Positions 1-11,816 of a stretch of 64,000 bases of DNA are shown piece after piece (position 1 is the first letter of the stretch; every line of letters begins with the position of its first letter). A program made the translations under genes and the position numbers. The notes under the pieces are model-generated. The model worked only from the letters and a program-made list of their open reading frames with translations, did not search any database and was not told the DNA's origin. This stretch comes from Phaseolus vulgaris (lineage: Eukaryota > Streptophyta > Magnoliopsida > Fabales > Fabaceae): NCBI RefSeq assembly GCF_000499845.2, contig NC_023750.2:14563141-14627140 (forward strand), given 5' to 3'.

Positions 1-155
1 AGACACGACATTGTCGTGGAGCTCATGTGAGCCTCAGTTGGGTGAGAGATGTGTAAGAGGACGCATGCTCAAGGAGGCAATGGACTGTAGTTGCCAAAAC
101 TTATTTACTTCACCTTGTTGATTGCACTATCTTCGCCGACAAGAGTGTTAACTTG
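1..155 (+). pseudogene. PMD (MAIN-like) gene fragment, copy 3
   Basis: One frame reads RHCRGAHVSLSWVRDV, a stop, then EDACSRRQWTVVAKTYLLH and DCTIFADKSVN. This matches the core of the PMD copy at 26.3-26.8 kb almost residue for residue. The family (plant mobile domain, related to MAINTENANCE OF MERISTEMS) is carried by MULE and retroelement DNA and also exists as host genes. The in-frame stop and the abrupt loss of similarity after about position 155 show a broken copy. Its 5' part lies outside the window. The sequence beyond is AT-rich spacer, so this is the edge of a decayed transposon. Confidence 0.75.
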
Positions 156-1361
156 TATTATATAAAGAATATTTATATCTCTAAACAAAAAGTATATTAT
201 TATATAATTTTAAATTTAAATTTATATAAAACAATAAAAATTTTATTAATCCTTTTAATAAATTTATATTTTTACAGTCATGTATGCTTTTTAATTTGAA
301 TATATAATATTTTAATATGACTTGATCCAATGAGTATTAATAAAAAATTAAAAAGAATAAATTTTAATTTTTTAATTTAATTTATTATTATATTGATTTT
401 TTTTTATTTTTTATTATGTATAATTTTTAAATATCATCTTTTGTTAGTTCAGTTAGTAATATAAATATTTTTTTAATTTAAAATGCATAAAAAATTAAAA
501 ATAACCTAACAAATATTAAAAATAATGTGACAATTAATTTATATCTATAAGATTGAAATGTTTAATAATAATAAGATTTTTTTTAAAGATAATAAAAAAT
601 ATATTAAAATATATGTAATAGTTAATTTGTGTCTATAAGATTGAAATGTGTAATAATAATTACTAAAACAAAATTAAATATAAAAATTATAAGAGACAAT
701 AATAGAAAAAAAAATATTAAATAAACTACAAGTTAATTGAATTAATTTTATAGTTTATGAGTTACAAGCTCATAAAATAAGCTATTATGATATCATTATA
801 AAAAAAATTGTGTTGGTCAAACTAACTTATAAGTATAGTGTATATGATATATAAACAATTTAGGTTGAATTGTTAGCTTGAAGCAGTTGATAGATTAACA
901 TGTTTTCCAAATCCTACTTTCCTCTAACATATAGTGGTTGCTATTATCAGCTAAATTAGGCTCAATGTCTTATTAAATATATTTTTGGGTTTTCGGTTTA
1001 ATGTCTTGTTATCAGTTAAATTAGGCTTCAGCATATCAGAATAAAACTGTTATACTGCTTGTGGTACTTCATCTCATGTGCGAATTAACTTAACTATCAT
1101 GGTTTGTGTATTTATTGCGGGAGAAGATTCATCCGCTAGTTCTGTCTTGAAACTATATGTAAGTTGTATTCTGATTGCAAGTTACCATGCATTTGGTGTG
1201 ATTTTTCATTCTTTCTGGGAATCAACTGATGCACAGTCATCATCTAAGACTAGACTTATATTAGTTGAAATGATTAAATAATGTATTAGTTTCACAGAGG
1301 TTTATACCATTTAACCAAATTTAAATAAGAAAAATGATTTGAAAGAGAACATGTTAAAAAG
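156..1361. other. AT-rich spacer, no gene seen
   Basis: Long A/T runs with no convincing exon. A roughly 40-bp direct repeat occurs at about 534-573 and 622-660, sharing the core TCTATAAGATTGAAATGT. The short open frame at 1078-1281 has no recognisable domain. Confidence 0.6.
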
Positions 1362-2112
1362 GATGTTGACATTCAAGACCTTGGTGAAATATCTGCAGAA
1401 GCTCAACAATATATTTTCAATTTGCAATCTCGTTTGTCTTCCATGAAAAAGGTACTTTGTAAAAAATAGGGATCGTCTTGTTGATATTTGAATTAAAAGA
1501 AATAACCATGGGAATCATGAAGTCTTGAATGGCCTGTGAAATATTATGCTTCATGGACACTGTTAACTCTTGATTTTCGCATATTTTATGGTATGCTTCA
1601 TCCTTTGATTCATGTTCTGTTTTGTTTTTGTGCTTGATAATGATTGATTTGCATTCAAGATCCTTAATTGCATATAGGTCTGCAATACATTGTTAATTCT
1701 TGATTGTCGCATATTTTATGGTATGCTTCATCCTTTGATTCATGTTCTCTTTTGTTTTTGTGCTTGATAATGATTGATTTGCATTCAAGATCCTTAATTG
1801 CATATAGGTCTGCAATACATTGTTAATTCTTGATTGTCGCATATTTTATGGTATGCTTCATCCTTTGATTCATGTTCTCTTTTGTTTTTGTGTTTGATAA
1901 TGATTGATTTGCATTCAAGATCCTTAATTGCATATAGGTCTGCAATACATTTAGCTTGTTTTTCTCATTTGGATTTCTTTTTGTTTTGCGGGACACTTTT
2001 AAAGGAGTTACATGAAGTAAAGAGGAAAAGTGTTGCTCTTCAAATGCAACAGTTTGTCAGAGAGGAAAAAAATGATTTATTGGATTACTTGAGATCTCTT
2101 CAACCTGAACAG
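1362..2112 (+). pseudogene. Two-exon fragment resembling a plastid DUF760-family gene
   Basis: Exon A (1362-1451, 30 codons) reads DVDIQDLGEISAEAQQYIFN and ends SSMKK before the donor GTACTT. Exon B (2005-2112, 36 codons) follows the acceptor TTTTAAAG, starts ELHEVKRKSVALQMQQ, ends LLDYLRSLQPEQ and is followed by the donor GTTTTT. Both exons are phase 0 and join in frame (KK-ELHEV). From memory of the family, the NDLLDYLRSLQP block resembles plastid 'seed maturation-like'/DUF760 proteins; I cannot run a search. I found no upstream start exon and no downstream exons, so this looks like a truncated or captured fragment. The exon sequences themselves carry no stop codons. Confidence 0.5.
1561..1950. 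repeat. Three tandem copies of a 130-bp unit in the intron
   Basis: Units begin at 1561, 1691 and 1821, each with TGTTAAYTCTTGATTKTCGC, and each ends TGCAATACAT except the first, which ends the same way at 1690. They differ at only a few positions. The array occupies most of the intron between the two DUF760-like exons, which points to recent local duplication. Confidence 0.9.
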
Positions 2113-3970
2113 GTTTTTCCCTTTTCTGGAATTTCCGATTTTCCTTGCATTTGGACCTATTCTCCTTTGGTGCTTTTTGCTCTGTTACATCTGTGGCTCA
2201 TTCTCTTAACCATGAATAGGATTTTTTCTGATATAATTTTTCTGATAGATGCAATGATACAGGGCATAACATAAATAAATAACTAAGCATTTGTGTTCTG
2301 TTCTACACAATACTTTTTTGCTTGTGTGTAGTGCAATTTTGTACGATTTTGGTGAATATTTTATATGTATAATAAGAAATGATTCTTTGTCTCTGTCCCT
2401 AGAGCTTTCCCTATGCCACATCTACAGAATAAAACTTAGTGTGAACTATACTGACTAGATGAGTATTTTAACCTTAAAAGTTCCAAGATTACACATCTAG
2501 ATGGGGAGAGCAGGACTGTGCTTTGCTTCAATTGCTCCTTTACTCTGGAGAAAATTAATCAGTAGGTTTTTATCTAAATAGTAAAGAGATTGAATTGAAA
2601 CCTGCTTATTCTAAACAGCTAATCAAAACTTCTATTCTTATAATGAAACATAGTGTGGTTTTGATTATTTTTCGCAACATGAAAGGTTATGGTCACTGAG
2701 CTTTTAATACTGGAAAATGAATGCACGGTTCTCTATCCTGCTTCTGCAAAGGCTAGCCATGAGATTGGGACATTAGATATCTTATTGCTTTGTTAAAAAG
2801 ATAATATTTAGAAGTTTAATACTCTGGTCATCTTGTTGTCTTTTTGTTTTCCTATTCTTCTACACTTTTAAAGAATTAAAGCTAACCAACTCATAGGAGT
2901 CAATAAACTTGATGAGTTAAGTAGAAATATTTTTTTTTTCTCAAAAACTGGACTCAGTTTTCTTAAGTAACACAAGATAAGCCTATCCAAGTAGGCTCAC
3001 ACATTTGTCTGTATCATGTTCGGCTATGGAGAGATGTAAGCTATCATAAAGGTGTATATTTGAACAAAATTTTCCATAAAAAAAATAAGTTAAATGAATT
3101 TCGTTATAAGTTAAAAATTAACTTATACAAAAATTAAAAAACAATAATTTAAAGAAGTTATATTAGAGAATTATTTTTTACGCATGAGTTAATTTCAAAT
3201 ATTGAAACATAGATTTTGAAATATTAAATTAACGTCTCACCAAATTGATTGATTGGGTCGAATACGTAGCAATGATGGGCCTACAGGACAACTTACAGAT
3301 TGTTTTGTTTGGATTGTCTTTATTTACTACAAATGTGAAGTTCTTGCATGATTTATTGGTGGTAAAGTCAAATTTCAAGTTAAAATAAAATTTCAAAACT
3401 GTAGCTATAGTTTTGCTAAACTGAAGGTGAGATCATGAAGATGTGGTGTAGTGTGATGTCACAGTTGTACTCTTGCGTCTTCACTTGAAAAAAAAGGTAT
3501 CATGTGCCAGTAGGGCAAATTAATACTTGACTATTATCATGCTCTTTACAGAAAAAATCAGTAAATCAATTGAATCTTATCGATGAATTTTTCTTGCAGG
3601 AGGTCTTTCAATTAATAGTATCATCATTTGAAAATTCCAAAAAATTCATATCCCTACTCTTTTAATACAAGCTATCAATATAGTGTGTAAGGCGGTTATT
3701 GTATTTTATGCATTAATCTGAATCATTTTGTGAATCAGGACTTCTTTGGAAAACCAACATTCTGAGTAGAAAATTCCAATACTTCTAGGCACCTGGCTGA
3801 ATTTTGGGTTGGTGATTTCGTTTTCTTGTGTGTTCAATTTGAATTAAAAAGAAGTTGGACTATGAATCCCTTTTTTCTTATTATGAATAATCTATATGTT
3901 TTTTTTTCTGCTTTGATTGCTGAAGTAATATAATGATAACATCTATCTTTGATGTGTCTAATGGACATTT
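2113..3970. other. Non-coding sequence, no gene recognised
   Basis: No further exon matching the upstream fragment could be found, and no transposase-like frame was seen. The stretch is AT-rich with scattered stops on both strands. It may include the interior of the CACTA remnant that ends at 4803, but I cannot place that element's left edge. Confidence 0.4.
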
Positions 3971-3975
3971 TTCAG

Positions 3976-4174
3976 CTTCACAATCATCTAGTTGCTTCCC
4001 AGCTTCACAACCATCACTCCAAGTAAGTTTGTTTTAGTTAACTTTTTTTTACTTCAGTTTAATATATAATATTCATTAACTTAAAATTATTTATTTCAGG
4101 CATCAGATTATGGAAGTGGTGCTCCATCACCTAATCAAGTAATAGGATCAAGTGCCGGAAGCAAAACTAATTAG
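3976..4174 (+). pseudogene. C-terminal tail of a CACTA-encoded protein
   Basis: Two short exons are visible. Exon 3976-4022 follows an AG acceptor and reads SQSSSCFPASQPSLQ. After an intron (GTAAGT...TTTCAG, 4023-4099), exon 4100-4174 reads ASDYGSGAPSPNQVIGSSAG, then SKTN and a stop at 4172-4174. A Ser/Gln/Pro-rich tail followed by a short last exon just before the transposon end is what CACTA protein genes show. No catalytic part is present in the window. Confidence 0.5.
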
Positions 4175-4386
4175 GGATGTGTTTTTTAATTTTAAACTTG
4201 ATTAGGGATATAAGAACTTTTGAACAATTATGTGTTGTAATTTTGAACTTGATTAGGGATGTATGAACTTTTTATGTGTTTTAATTTTCAATTACATATA
4301 AACTTTTGAACATTACTATGTGTGCTTTAATTTTCAATGAAATGAGTGGATGATTATAACTTTATACATTATTTTATTTTATTATG

Positions 4387-4492
4387 AAAAAGTGGTGGTT
4401 AAATTTTATAATTATATAAAACAGATTATAAAAAAGTGGTGGGTAAATTTTATAATTGTATAAAACAGATTATAAAAAAGTGGTTAAATTTT
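4387..4492. repeat. 44-bp tandem repeat inside the CACTA 3' end
   Basis: Copies run 4387-4430 and 4431-4474, plus a partial third to 4492. Each starts AAAAAGTGGTGG. The unit contains GTGGTGG, a degenerate form of the subterminal GTGGCGG motif, so the array probably grew out of the subterminal repeat region. Confidence 0.8.
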
Positions 4493-4624
4493 ATTTATTC
4501 AGTATTAAAATTACGTCAGTTAAAAATGCCACTACTTACGTATATTATGGTGTCAGATTTTTTTTCAAAGATTGTAAATTGCGACAATTATAACTGACAC
4601 TATTTACATATAAAAACCATCACT

Positions 4625-4803
4625 ATTTACACTATGTTTAAAGTGGCGGGTGTTGCGGAGGGTAACATAAAACCGCCACAATAAACTTTGTGGCGGCTAG
4701 ATCTATGACGGTTTGGGGAACCGCCACAAGTGTATATTGTGGCGGTTATAAACGCCACTTTATACGAAAAAAACCGCCATAATATACACTTTTTTTTGTA
4801 GTG
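4625..4803. repeat. CACTA subterminal repeats and terminal inverted repeat
   Basis: At least seven copies of a CCGCCAC/GTGGCGG core or close variants lie in about 180 bp on both strands, ending with the terminal GTAGTG. In characterised CACTA elements such arrays bind the element's own regulatory protein; that role is inferred here. Confidence 0.7.
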
Positions 4804-5954
4804 TTATAAGTTTGTCAAATAAACTAGCAATTAATTTATTAGTTTACTAAATATACTCCAAGTATGAGGAATGAATTGATAAAGATATGATAATTCTTTT
4901 AACAATAAAAAGAGAAATAACATAATTTTTATTATATTATTTAGAAAATGTTATTATAAAAATATAAACAAAGGTAGTCTATTAATATTTATGTTACTGA
5001 ATATTGAATATTGGTGGAGTCTACTTAATTGTAATGAGAATAGGTGGAGTTATAAAAAATAGTAAAAAACAATTAAATATATTGTTTTTATGATAATAAG
5101 ACTTTGTGATGTTTATTTACATATAGTACACATTCTTGTTAGAATTGTTGGTATAAAAACTAAAGATGTTAATAGTAATGGAAATTTTATTATTTTCCAC
5201 ATGGAGTTAACAATGTCCATTTTCACATCAGGTTTGTTTGAATAAACTTATCCTTAAACACTTTTAAAAGAGAAAAATATAAAAGAAAAAATAAAATTGA
5301 TGTTAAAAATAAAAATGTGGAAAAACTACGTGAAATAAATTATACAAAACTAGCTTTCCATAAACTAATTTTAATTTATAGAGAAGTTAACAATAGAAAG
5401 TTATTTATGTTTAACACAAAATACTAATTTAACGCAGTTTAAGTAAATTAAAGACTAAAATAAGTAATTTAAGATATGAAAGAGATGAACCTAACATTAA
5501 ATTAATAAATCATCCGTTTAATAATTTATTTTGAAGTGGGCAGACAATGGGGTGTAGGAACAATTGAGGAGGATACTTACATCTACAACAAATCATAATT
5601 TATGTTTGCACTTATCTCTATCACATTAGAATTTAGAACCACTTAACGTGATTAGTCCAAAGTATTTAAAAAAATGCCAGGATCAAATTAAATTTTTTAA
5701 TAACCATGATAGAAAATTGAATATTGATTCTAAATGTATGAATCAAAAATGTAATTATACCTAAAAAGTAACACAAAACATAAATCCCTATATTTTCTCT
5801 CTCTCAACTTTTCTACTATCTTATTTTAGTCAATTTCTATTTACTTTAAATATCCATTATTCTTTGTTTTTACATAGGATTTGGTCATCAATCTTAAAAT
5901 GGTCAATTGATAAAAGTAATTCTCTCAATTGTTATGTTTGGATAAATTACTCTA
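4804..5954. other. AT-rich spacer between CACTA remnant and E1
   Basis: No coding frame or structured repeat recognised. The last five bases, CTCTA (5950-5954), are the left copy of the E1 target-site duplication. Confidence 0.6.
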
Positions 5955-6644
5955 TGATGGCAAATTTCATGAAGGTCTTCTTGAATCATGTAAGATATGG
6001 TGCGGAAGCTATGGATGTGTGTGTGCAAGATCCTCCTAAGAGTGGTGTTGATCTTGAAGGTGCATAATGTGTATGAATATTGGGAGGTTCGGCCAGCCCA
6101 AGGAAAGGTGAAGGATGTGAAGTTTAGAGCCTAGAGTTCTAGGGAGAAGCAAAGCTTGACACAAAATGGCAGCATAACTTTACTCACAATAAACTTGCAA
6201 ATACAAGGTGTAGGCCTTCCTATTTATAAGCTACATGGCCGTGGAAACTAAGCTAATAGCTAATGAAATGAAAGCCAAATGAAATGCAAATCACCAAGCA
6301 CATGGCACATGTGCTCATGACCGGCCAAAACCAAGAGTTTCTAGAAAGTTCACTCAAATATGCTTTCTACACTACTCTAATTACTAAGCACCCCTAATGG
6401 GCCTCCACGTAACATGTACAAGGCTTTCTCTCTTCCATCCGTGGCTTCATTTAATTGGGCATGAATGTGCTTAGCCATTGATCTTGTAATTGGGCCTAGA
6501 CGGTCTAGGTCTCCCCCTAGACGCTCCATGTGTAGCCTCCCCTCTTCACGTCCTAGACGCTCCTTCCTTGGGTCTAGACGCTCATCATGGTCTAGCTTTG
6601 GGTCTTGGCTCTCATGGTGGAATGTGCTTGGCCCTCCTCCATCA
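5955..6644 (-). repeat. E1 3' LTR
   Basis: 690 bp, TGATGG...CCATCA. A TATA box (TATAAATA on the minus strand) is at 6221-6228. The U3 part holds repeated GAGCGTCTAG units on the minus strand, and it also encodes the last ~90 residues of the polyprotein frame, down to the stop at 6377. Confidence 0.92.
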
Positions 6645-6656
6645 TCCCCTCCCCCT
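6645..6656 (-). promoter_or_regulatory. E1 polypurine tract
   Basis: On the minus strand GGGGGAGGGGA abuts the LTR start TGATGG. This is the expected primer site for plus-strand DNA synthesis. It is also translated, as part of the Q-GGG-DD stretch of the open frame. Confidence 0.85.
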
Positions 6657-9138
6657 TGGAAAGGATTTGTCCTCAAATCCAGCTCGTCATCGTCATTGGT
6701 ACCTACAAATGGAGAAAGATCAATTACATTAAAAGTGTCATGAACTCCATATTCAAGAGGTAGGTCCAATTTATATGCATTGTTATTGACTCGCTTGAGG
6801 ACTTGAAAGGGTCCATCACCTCGGGGACTTAGTTTGGACTTCCTTTGAGTTGGAAATCTATCTTTGCGAAGGTGAAGCCAAACTAAGTCTCCTTTCTCAA
6901 AAATTATTTCTTTCTTCCCTTTATTGTTGTATTTTGTGTACTTCTCATTTTGTTGTTGTATTTGGAGTTTAATCTTCTCATGCATTTTTTTTACAAAGTC
7001 GGCCTTGATTACTCCTTCCTTATGCACAAAATCTTGTGGATTAGGAAGAGGTATCAAATCCATGGGTGTGAGAGGATTAAAACCATATACTACTTCAAAA
7101 GGAGAAGCATTAGTAGTTTTGTGAACTACTCTATTGTAAGCAAATTCAATGTGGGGAAGATACTCATCCCAAGATTTATGGTTGCCCTTCATGATAGCCC
7201 TAAGCATAGTCCCAAGAGATCTATTGACTACTTCGGTTTGACCATCCGTTTGAGGATGACAAAAAGTTGAAAATTGTAGTCGTGTTCCAAGTTTGCCCCA
7301 AAGAGTTTTCCAAAAGTGGCTGATAAACTTGGGATCTCTATCGGATACTATACTCCTAGGGAGACCATGAAGTCTCACCACTTCTCTAAAGAAGAGCCTA
7401 GAAATATTTTGAGCATCATCTACCTTGTGGCATGGAATAAAATGGGACATTTTGCTAAAACGTTCCACTACCACAAAGATAGAGTCATGGCCTCTTGCAG
7501 TCCTAGGAAGTCCTAAAATGAAATCCATGCTAATGTCTTCCCAAGGAGCATTTGCAATCGGCAAAGCGGTGTAGAGTCCATGAGGCATTGCTCTAGACTT
7601 TGCTTTTAAACATGAGATGCATCTAGAACAATGTCTTTGGACATCTTTCCTCATGTGTGGCCAACAAAATTTTGCTTTTAAAAGATCTAGAGTCTTATCA
7701 ACTCCAAAATGGCCCATGAGTCCCCCCTCATGTGATTCTTTGACAAGGAGTTTCCTATGTGTTCCTTGGGGAATGCAAAGTTTTCCTTCTTTAAAAAGAT
7801 ATCCCTCGGACACATAGTAACCTCCTTGCGCTCTATGTAGACATTGGGCATAGATGGATGAGAGTTCTTGATCTTCTTGGTAAAGCTCTCTTATGTGGTC
7901 AAATCCAAGAATTTGGGCACCCAATTTTGAAAAGAGTGTATGTCGTCTCGAAAGAGCATCGGCCACTATATTGGTGCTTCCTTTCTTGTATTTGATTACA
8001 TAAGGAAATTGTTCAAGAAATTCCATCCATTTAGCATGTCTCTTGTTGAGCTTGTGTTGGCCTTTTAAATATTTTAAAGACTCGTGATCACTATGGATGA
8101 CAAATTCTTTGGACACAAGGTAGTGTTCCCAAGTCTTTAGGGCTCGCACAAGAGCATAGAGCTCTTTGTCATAGGTGGGGTAGTTGAGGGTGGCACCATG
8201 GAGTTTTTCACTAAAATAAGCAATGGGGTGTCCACCTTGCAACAAAACTGCACCTATGCCTACCCCCGATGCATCACACTCTATCTCAAAAGTTTTGGAA
8301 AAATTTGGGAGAGATAGAATTGGTGCATTGGTGAGTTGAGCTTTGAGCCTTTGGAAGGCTTGCTCATGCTTTTCATTCCAACAAAATGCAACATCTTTTT
8401 TAACAAGTTCATTCAAGGGAGAAGCTAGACTAGAAAAATTAGGCACAAACCTTCTATAGAAGCTAGCTAACCCATAAAAACTTCTTACATCACTTACATT
8501 TTGTGGAGTGGGCCACTCGCGGATGGCTTTGATTTTCTCGGGATCTACATGCACCCCCTTTTTATTTACTATGAAGCCTAAGAAAACTACACTATCTACA
8601 CAAAAGGTACACTTATCCCTATTTGCAAAAAGACTATTTTTCCTAAGCACTAGAAGAACTTCCCTAAGGTGACTTAGATGGTCTTCTAGGGTTTTACTAT
8701 ATACTAAGATATCATCAAAATAAACTACTACATATTTACCTATACAATCCCTTAAGGTGTGATTCATAAGCCTCATGAATGTACTTGGGGCATTAGTAAG
8801 CCCAAAGGGCATCACCAACCACTCATATAATCCAAATTTGGTCTTAAAAGCGGTTTTCCATTAATCACCCTCCTTGATTCGAATTTGGTGATATCCACTT
8901 TTAAGGTCAATTTTGGAGAATACAGTTGACCCATGCAATTCATCAAGCATATCGTCAAGCCTTGGGATTGGATGCCTATACTTGATGGTGATGTTGTTGA
9001 TTGCTCGACAATCACAACACATGCGCCATTTTCCATCCTTTTTGGGCACCAACAAGACAGGTACAACACAAAGGCTTAGGCTCTTTTGAACCCAACCCTT
9101 CTCCAACAAGTCTTGAACTTGTGATTCTATCTCCTTTG

Positions 9139-9827
9139 TGATGGCATTTTCATGAAGGTCTTCTTGAATCATGTAAGAAAAGTGGTGCGGAAGCTATGAA
9201 GGTGTGTGAGCAAGATCCTCCTAAGAGTGGTGTTGATCTTGAAGGTGAATGATATGTATGAAGCTAGGGAGGTTCGGCCAACCCAAGGAGAGGTGAAGGA
9301 AGTGAAGTTTAGAGCCTAGAATTCTAGGAGAAGTAAAGCTTGGCACAAAATGGCAGCATAACTTTACTCACAATAAACTTGAAAATACAAGGTGTAGGCT
9401 CCTCCTTTTATAGGCTAAGGAGGATCATAATGCAACCCTAATGCTAGCCAAATGAAATGTAAATGTGAAGCACATGGGTGCACATGGCACATGGGTGCAC
9501 AAATGAGCACATGGGGAGGGGTGTGTCTAGTTTTTATGCTTACCCCCTCCATGGGCTTTCTAGACCGGCCTTGGTAAATTTAGAGGTTTTTTTAGAAACT
9601 CTAAGTTTACCTAGGTTGGTGTTTTAGGTGCCAAAATTAATTCTAAGAAAATTACAAATAAAGTTCCTATGCTAATTTTGACAAGAAATTAAAGTCTACT
9701 CTACACTAGAGTTTATGGCATGTAAAAGAACGTCTTCTTGGATCCTCTTGGCCATAACTCTATGGTTGGCCCAAATCTACCCTTTGGTGGGCTTGCATGT
9801 GGGCTTGTGCTTGGGCCTCTTCCATCA
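9139..9827 (-). repeat. Solo LTR of the E2-type family inside E1 pol
   Basis: 689 bp, TGATGG...CCATCA, flanked by a perfect CTTTG duplication (9134-9138 and 9828-9832). Its sequence closely follows the E2 LTRs (34915-35606), including the TATA segment CTTTTATA at 9405-9412 (minus-strand TATAAAAG). No internal sequence remains, so it arose by recombination between the two LTRs of a full insertion. It splits the RT coding region of E1. Confidence 0.92.
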
Positions 9828-11816
9828 CTTTGTTTCCTCGGGGTTGGTTCTATAAGCAGGCCTATTTGGTAGGCTTGCCTCCGGAATGAAGTCAATTTGA
9901 TGTTCTATACCTCTAAGGGGAGGAAGCCCAATGGGACCCTCTTTAGAAAATAGATCTTCAAATTCACTTAAAAGGTTTTCTATTTGAGGAGGTAAATTCA
10001 TAAGTTCACTACTTGTGGCAGTGCATGTAAGTGCTCCTTTACAAAAGATAAGGCTTGGTTGTTCAACAAGAAGCAAATTTTCAAAAACATTTTCAAGAGG
10101 CTTTTCTTGTTGACCAACCTTGTGGGAAGGAACACTCTTCTCCCACGCCTTCCTATCCCTAAGGATTTTCTCTTTTTCTAGCGCTCTTTTTTTTTTGTTT
10201 TCCTCATCCCTCTTTTGCTTCATTTGTATTTGGTCTTTTACCACTTGAGAATGTGGTAAAGGACTAAGTACAAACTTTTTATACTTGTGGGTGAAGGAAA
10301 TCTCGTTAGTGAGACCATCATGCAAGGTTTTCTTATCAAATTTCCATGGTCTCCCTAATAAGATATGACAAGCTTCCATAGGTACTACATCACATAAAAC
10401 CTTATCTTTGTAGTTCCCTATGGAAAACTTGATTTCCACTTGCTTGTCTACATGTAGTTCCCCATTTTCATTAAGCCATTGAAGTTTATAAGGTTTTGGG
10501 TGAGGAACTACTTGTAGCTTAAGCTTCTCCACCATCCTAGCACTACAACAATTGCAACTAGATCCACTATCCACAATGAGAGAGCATATGTTTTCTAAAA
10601 CATTGCATCTTGTATGAAATATGTTCTCTCTTTGTGTTTCAATGGATGTGCTAGGGTGATTGTTGAGGGTTCTCCTAATCATAAGCAATTCTCCCTCTAG
10701 TGGAGCTACTCTCTCATCCTCTCCCCCCTCCTCTCTCTCACTAGGCTCATCCTCGCCACTAGTGTACTCATCTACACCCTTAAGAAACAAAGTCCTTTGG
10801 TTTGGACATTGTGCTTGCACATGCCCTCTACCATAGCACTTGAAACACTTGACATCTCTAGCTCGGATGGGTGGGGTGGAGGTTTCTTTGGTAAAAGGTT
10901 TGGTAGGTTCTTTTGGTTTTTCTTTTGATGTACTACCCTCCCTTCTAAACTCTTTTTTGGGATAAAAGTTAGAGTAAGGGCTCACCTTTTGACTTGATGT
11001 TTTGCGTAAAATTTGTTGCTCAACTTTAATGCAAAGTTGAACCAAGTCATTCAAGTCTTGGTAAGGTAAGAGCTCCACTCTATCTCTTATCTCAAGTGAT
11101 AGGCCACTAAGGAACCTAGCTATTGTGGTATCCTCCTCTTCTCTAATGGAGGCTCTCATCATGTAGAGCTCCATTTTTTGTCTATACTCTTCCACACTCA
11201 TGTTTTTTTGTTGGAGTCTTTGGAGCTTGTCCATCAACTCCCTATGGTAGTAGGAAGGTATGTGTCGGCGTCTTAGGGCTCCCCTAAGGTCATTCCAATA
11301 TGTAATGGGAGGTTCCCTATGAAGACGCCTTTCTCTTTCGAGAGAGGTCCACCAATACATGGCGTTCCCTTGGAAGCTAAGGGCGGCTAAGGGTACTTTA
11401 CGTTCCTCACTTACCCTATGGCAAGCAAAGAGTTGTTCTACCTTCATCTCCCAATCTAGATAGATTTCTACATTTTCCTTTCCATGAAAATGAGGTAGGT
11501 CTACTCTAGTTTCCCTTGGCACCTCTTGCTCCCTTTGCCTATTCCTTCTAGGGGGTGGTTGGTAGTAGTCATTAATTCTAAGGCTTCCCTCCCCTAGAGA
11601 CTCATTACTCCTAGATGCATGAGTATGAGTTTTATTTTATTTTTGGGATTTTTGGGATTTCTCCTCTTGGGCTTTAGCCAATTCATTGATTTTATTCTCA
11701 TTCTCCAATTGTCTAAAGGAAATCATTTGTACAGCTTGTGAAACTTCTTTTAAAAGAGATTTTATAGATTTGACTTCACTTTCAATAGACTTTGGAGAGT
11801 GAGGAGTAGAAGACAT

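Larger units (their letters stand above)
3971..4803 (+). mobile_element. 3' end of a CACTA (En/Spm-type) DNA transposon
   Basis: The segment ends TTTTTTTTGTAGTG at 4803, which is the inverted form of a CACTACAAAAAAAA terminus. Just inside are many copies of GTGGCGGTT or AACCGCCAC in both orientations (about 4630-4790), the subterminal repeat pattern typical of CACTA elements. A C-terminal coding remnant lies upstream. No matching CACTAC left terminus was found between 1 and 3970, so the element is truncated or its left end is outside the window. The three bases after the end are TTA. Confidence 0.75.
6377..11816 (-). pseudogene. E1 gag-pol polyprotein, interrupted
   Basis: The frame starts at the ATG at 11816 (MSSTPHSPKSIESEVKSIKS, a coiled-coil-like gag N-terminus). 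It has a stop at 11637-11639 and then gag (DWEMKVEQLF, NDLRGALRRRHIPSYYHREL), a CCHC knuckle CFKCYGRGHVQAQC (about 10807-10848) and protease VDSGSSC (about 10560-10578). The RT start SLPNRPAYRTNPEETK is cut by the solo LTR at 9139-9827. RT resumes ([15 protein letters not shown]...) to a stop at 8861-8863, then YFDD near 8716, RNase [17 protein letters not shown], the integrase HHCC region and core ([21 protein letters not shown]), and a tail ending in the LTR. The solo LTR plus one TSD is 694 bp, and the frame on either side agrees once that is discounted. So only two stops and one insertion break about 1,580 codons. Confidence 0.9.

Noticed and set aside
1561..1950. Centromeric or satellite DNA because of the 130-bp tandem repeats
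   Set aside because: Only three units, confined to one intron; no larger array.
6465..6743. Plus-strand open frames over the E1 left LTR, also at 14181-14421
   Set aside because: They are antisense to the GCGTCTAG repeats and polyprotein tail of E1 and recur wherever the LTR does; Ser/Arg-rich low-complexity translation, no domain.
6377..8818. Chromodomain at the C-terminus of E1 pol
   Set aside because: After the integrase the frame has only the ...FNVIDLSPF tail, the purine-tract peptide and repeat-encoded residues; no aromatic-cage pattern of a chromodomain is visible.
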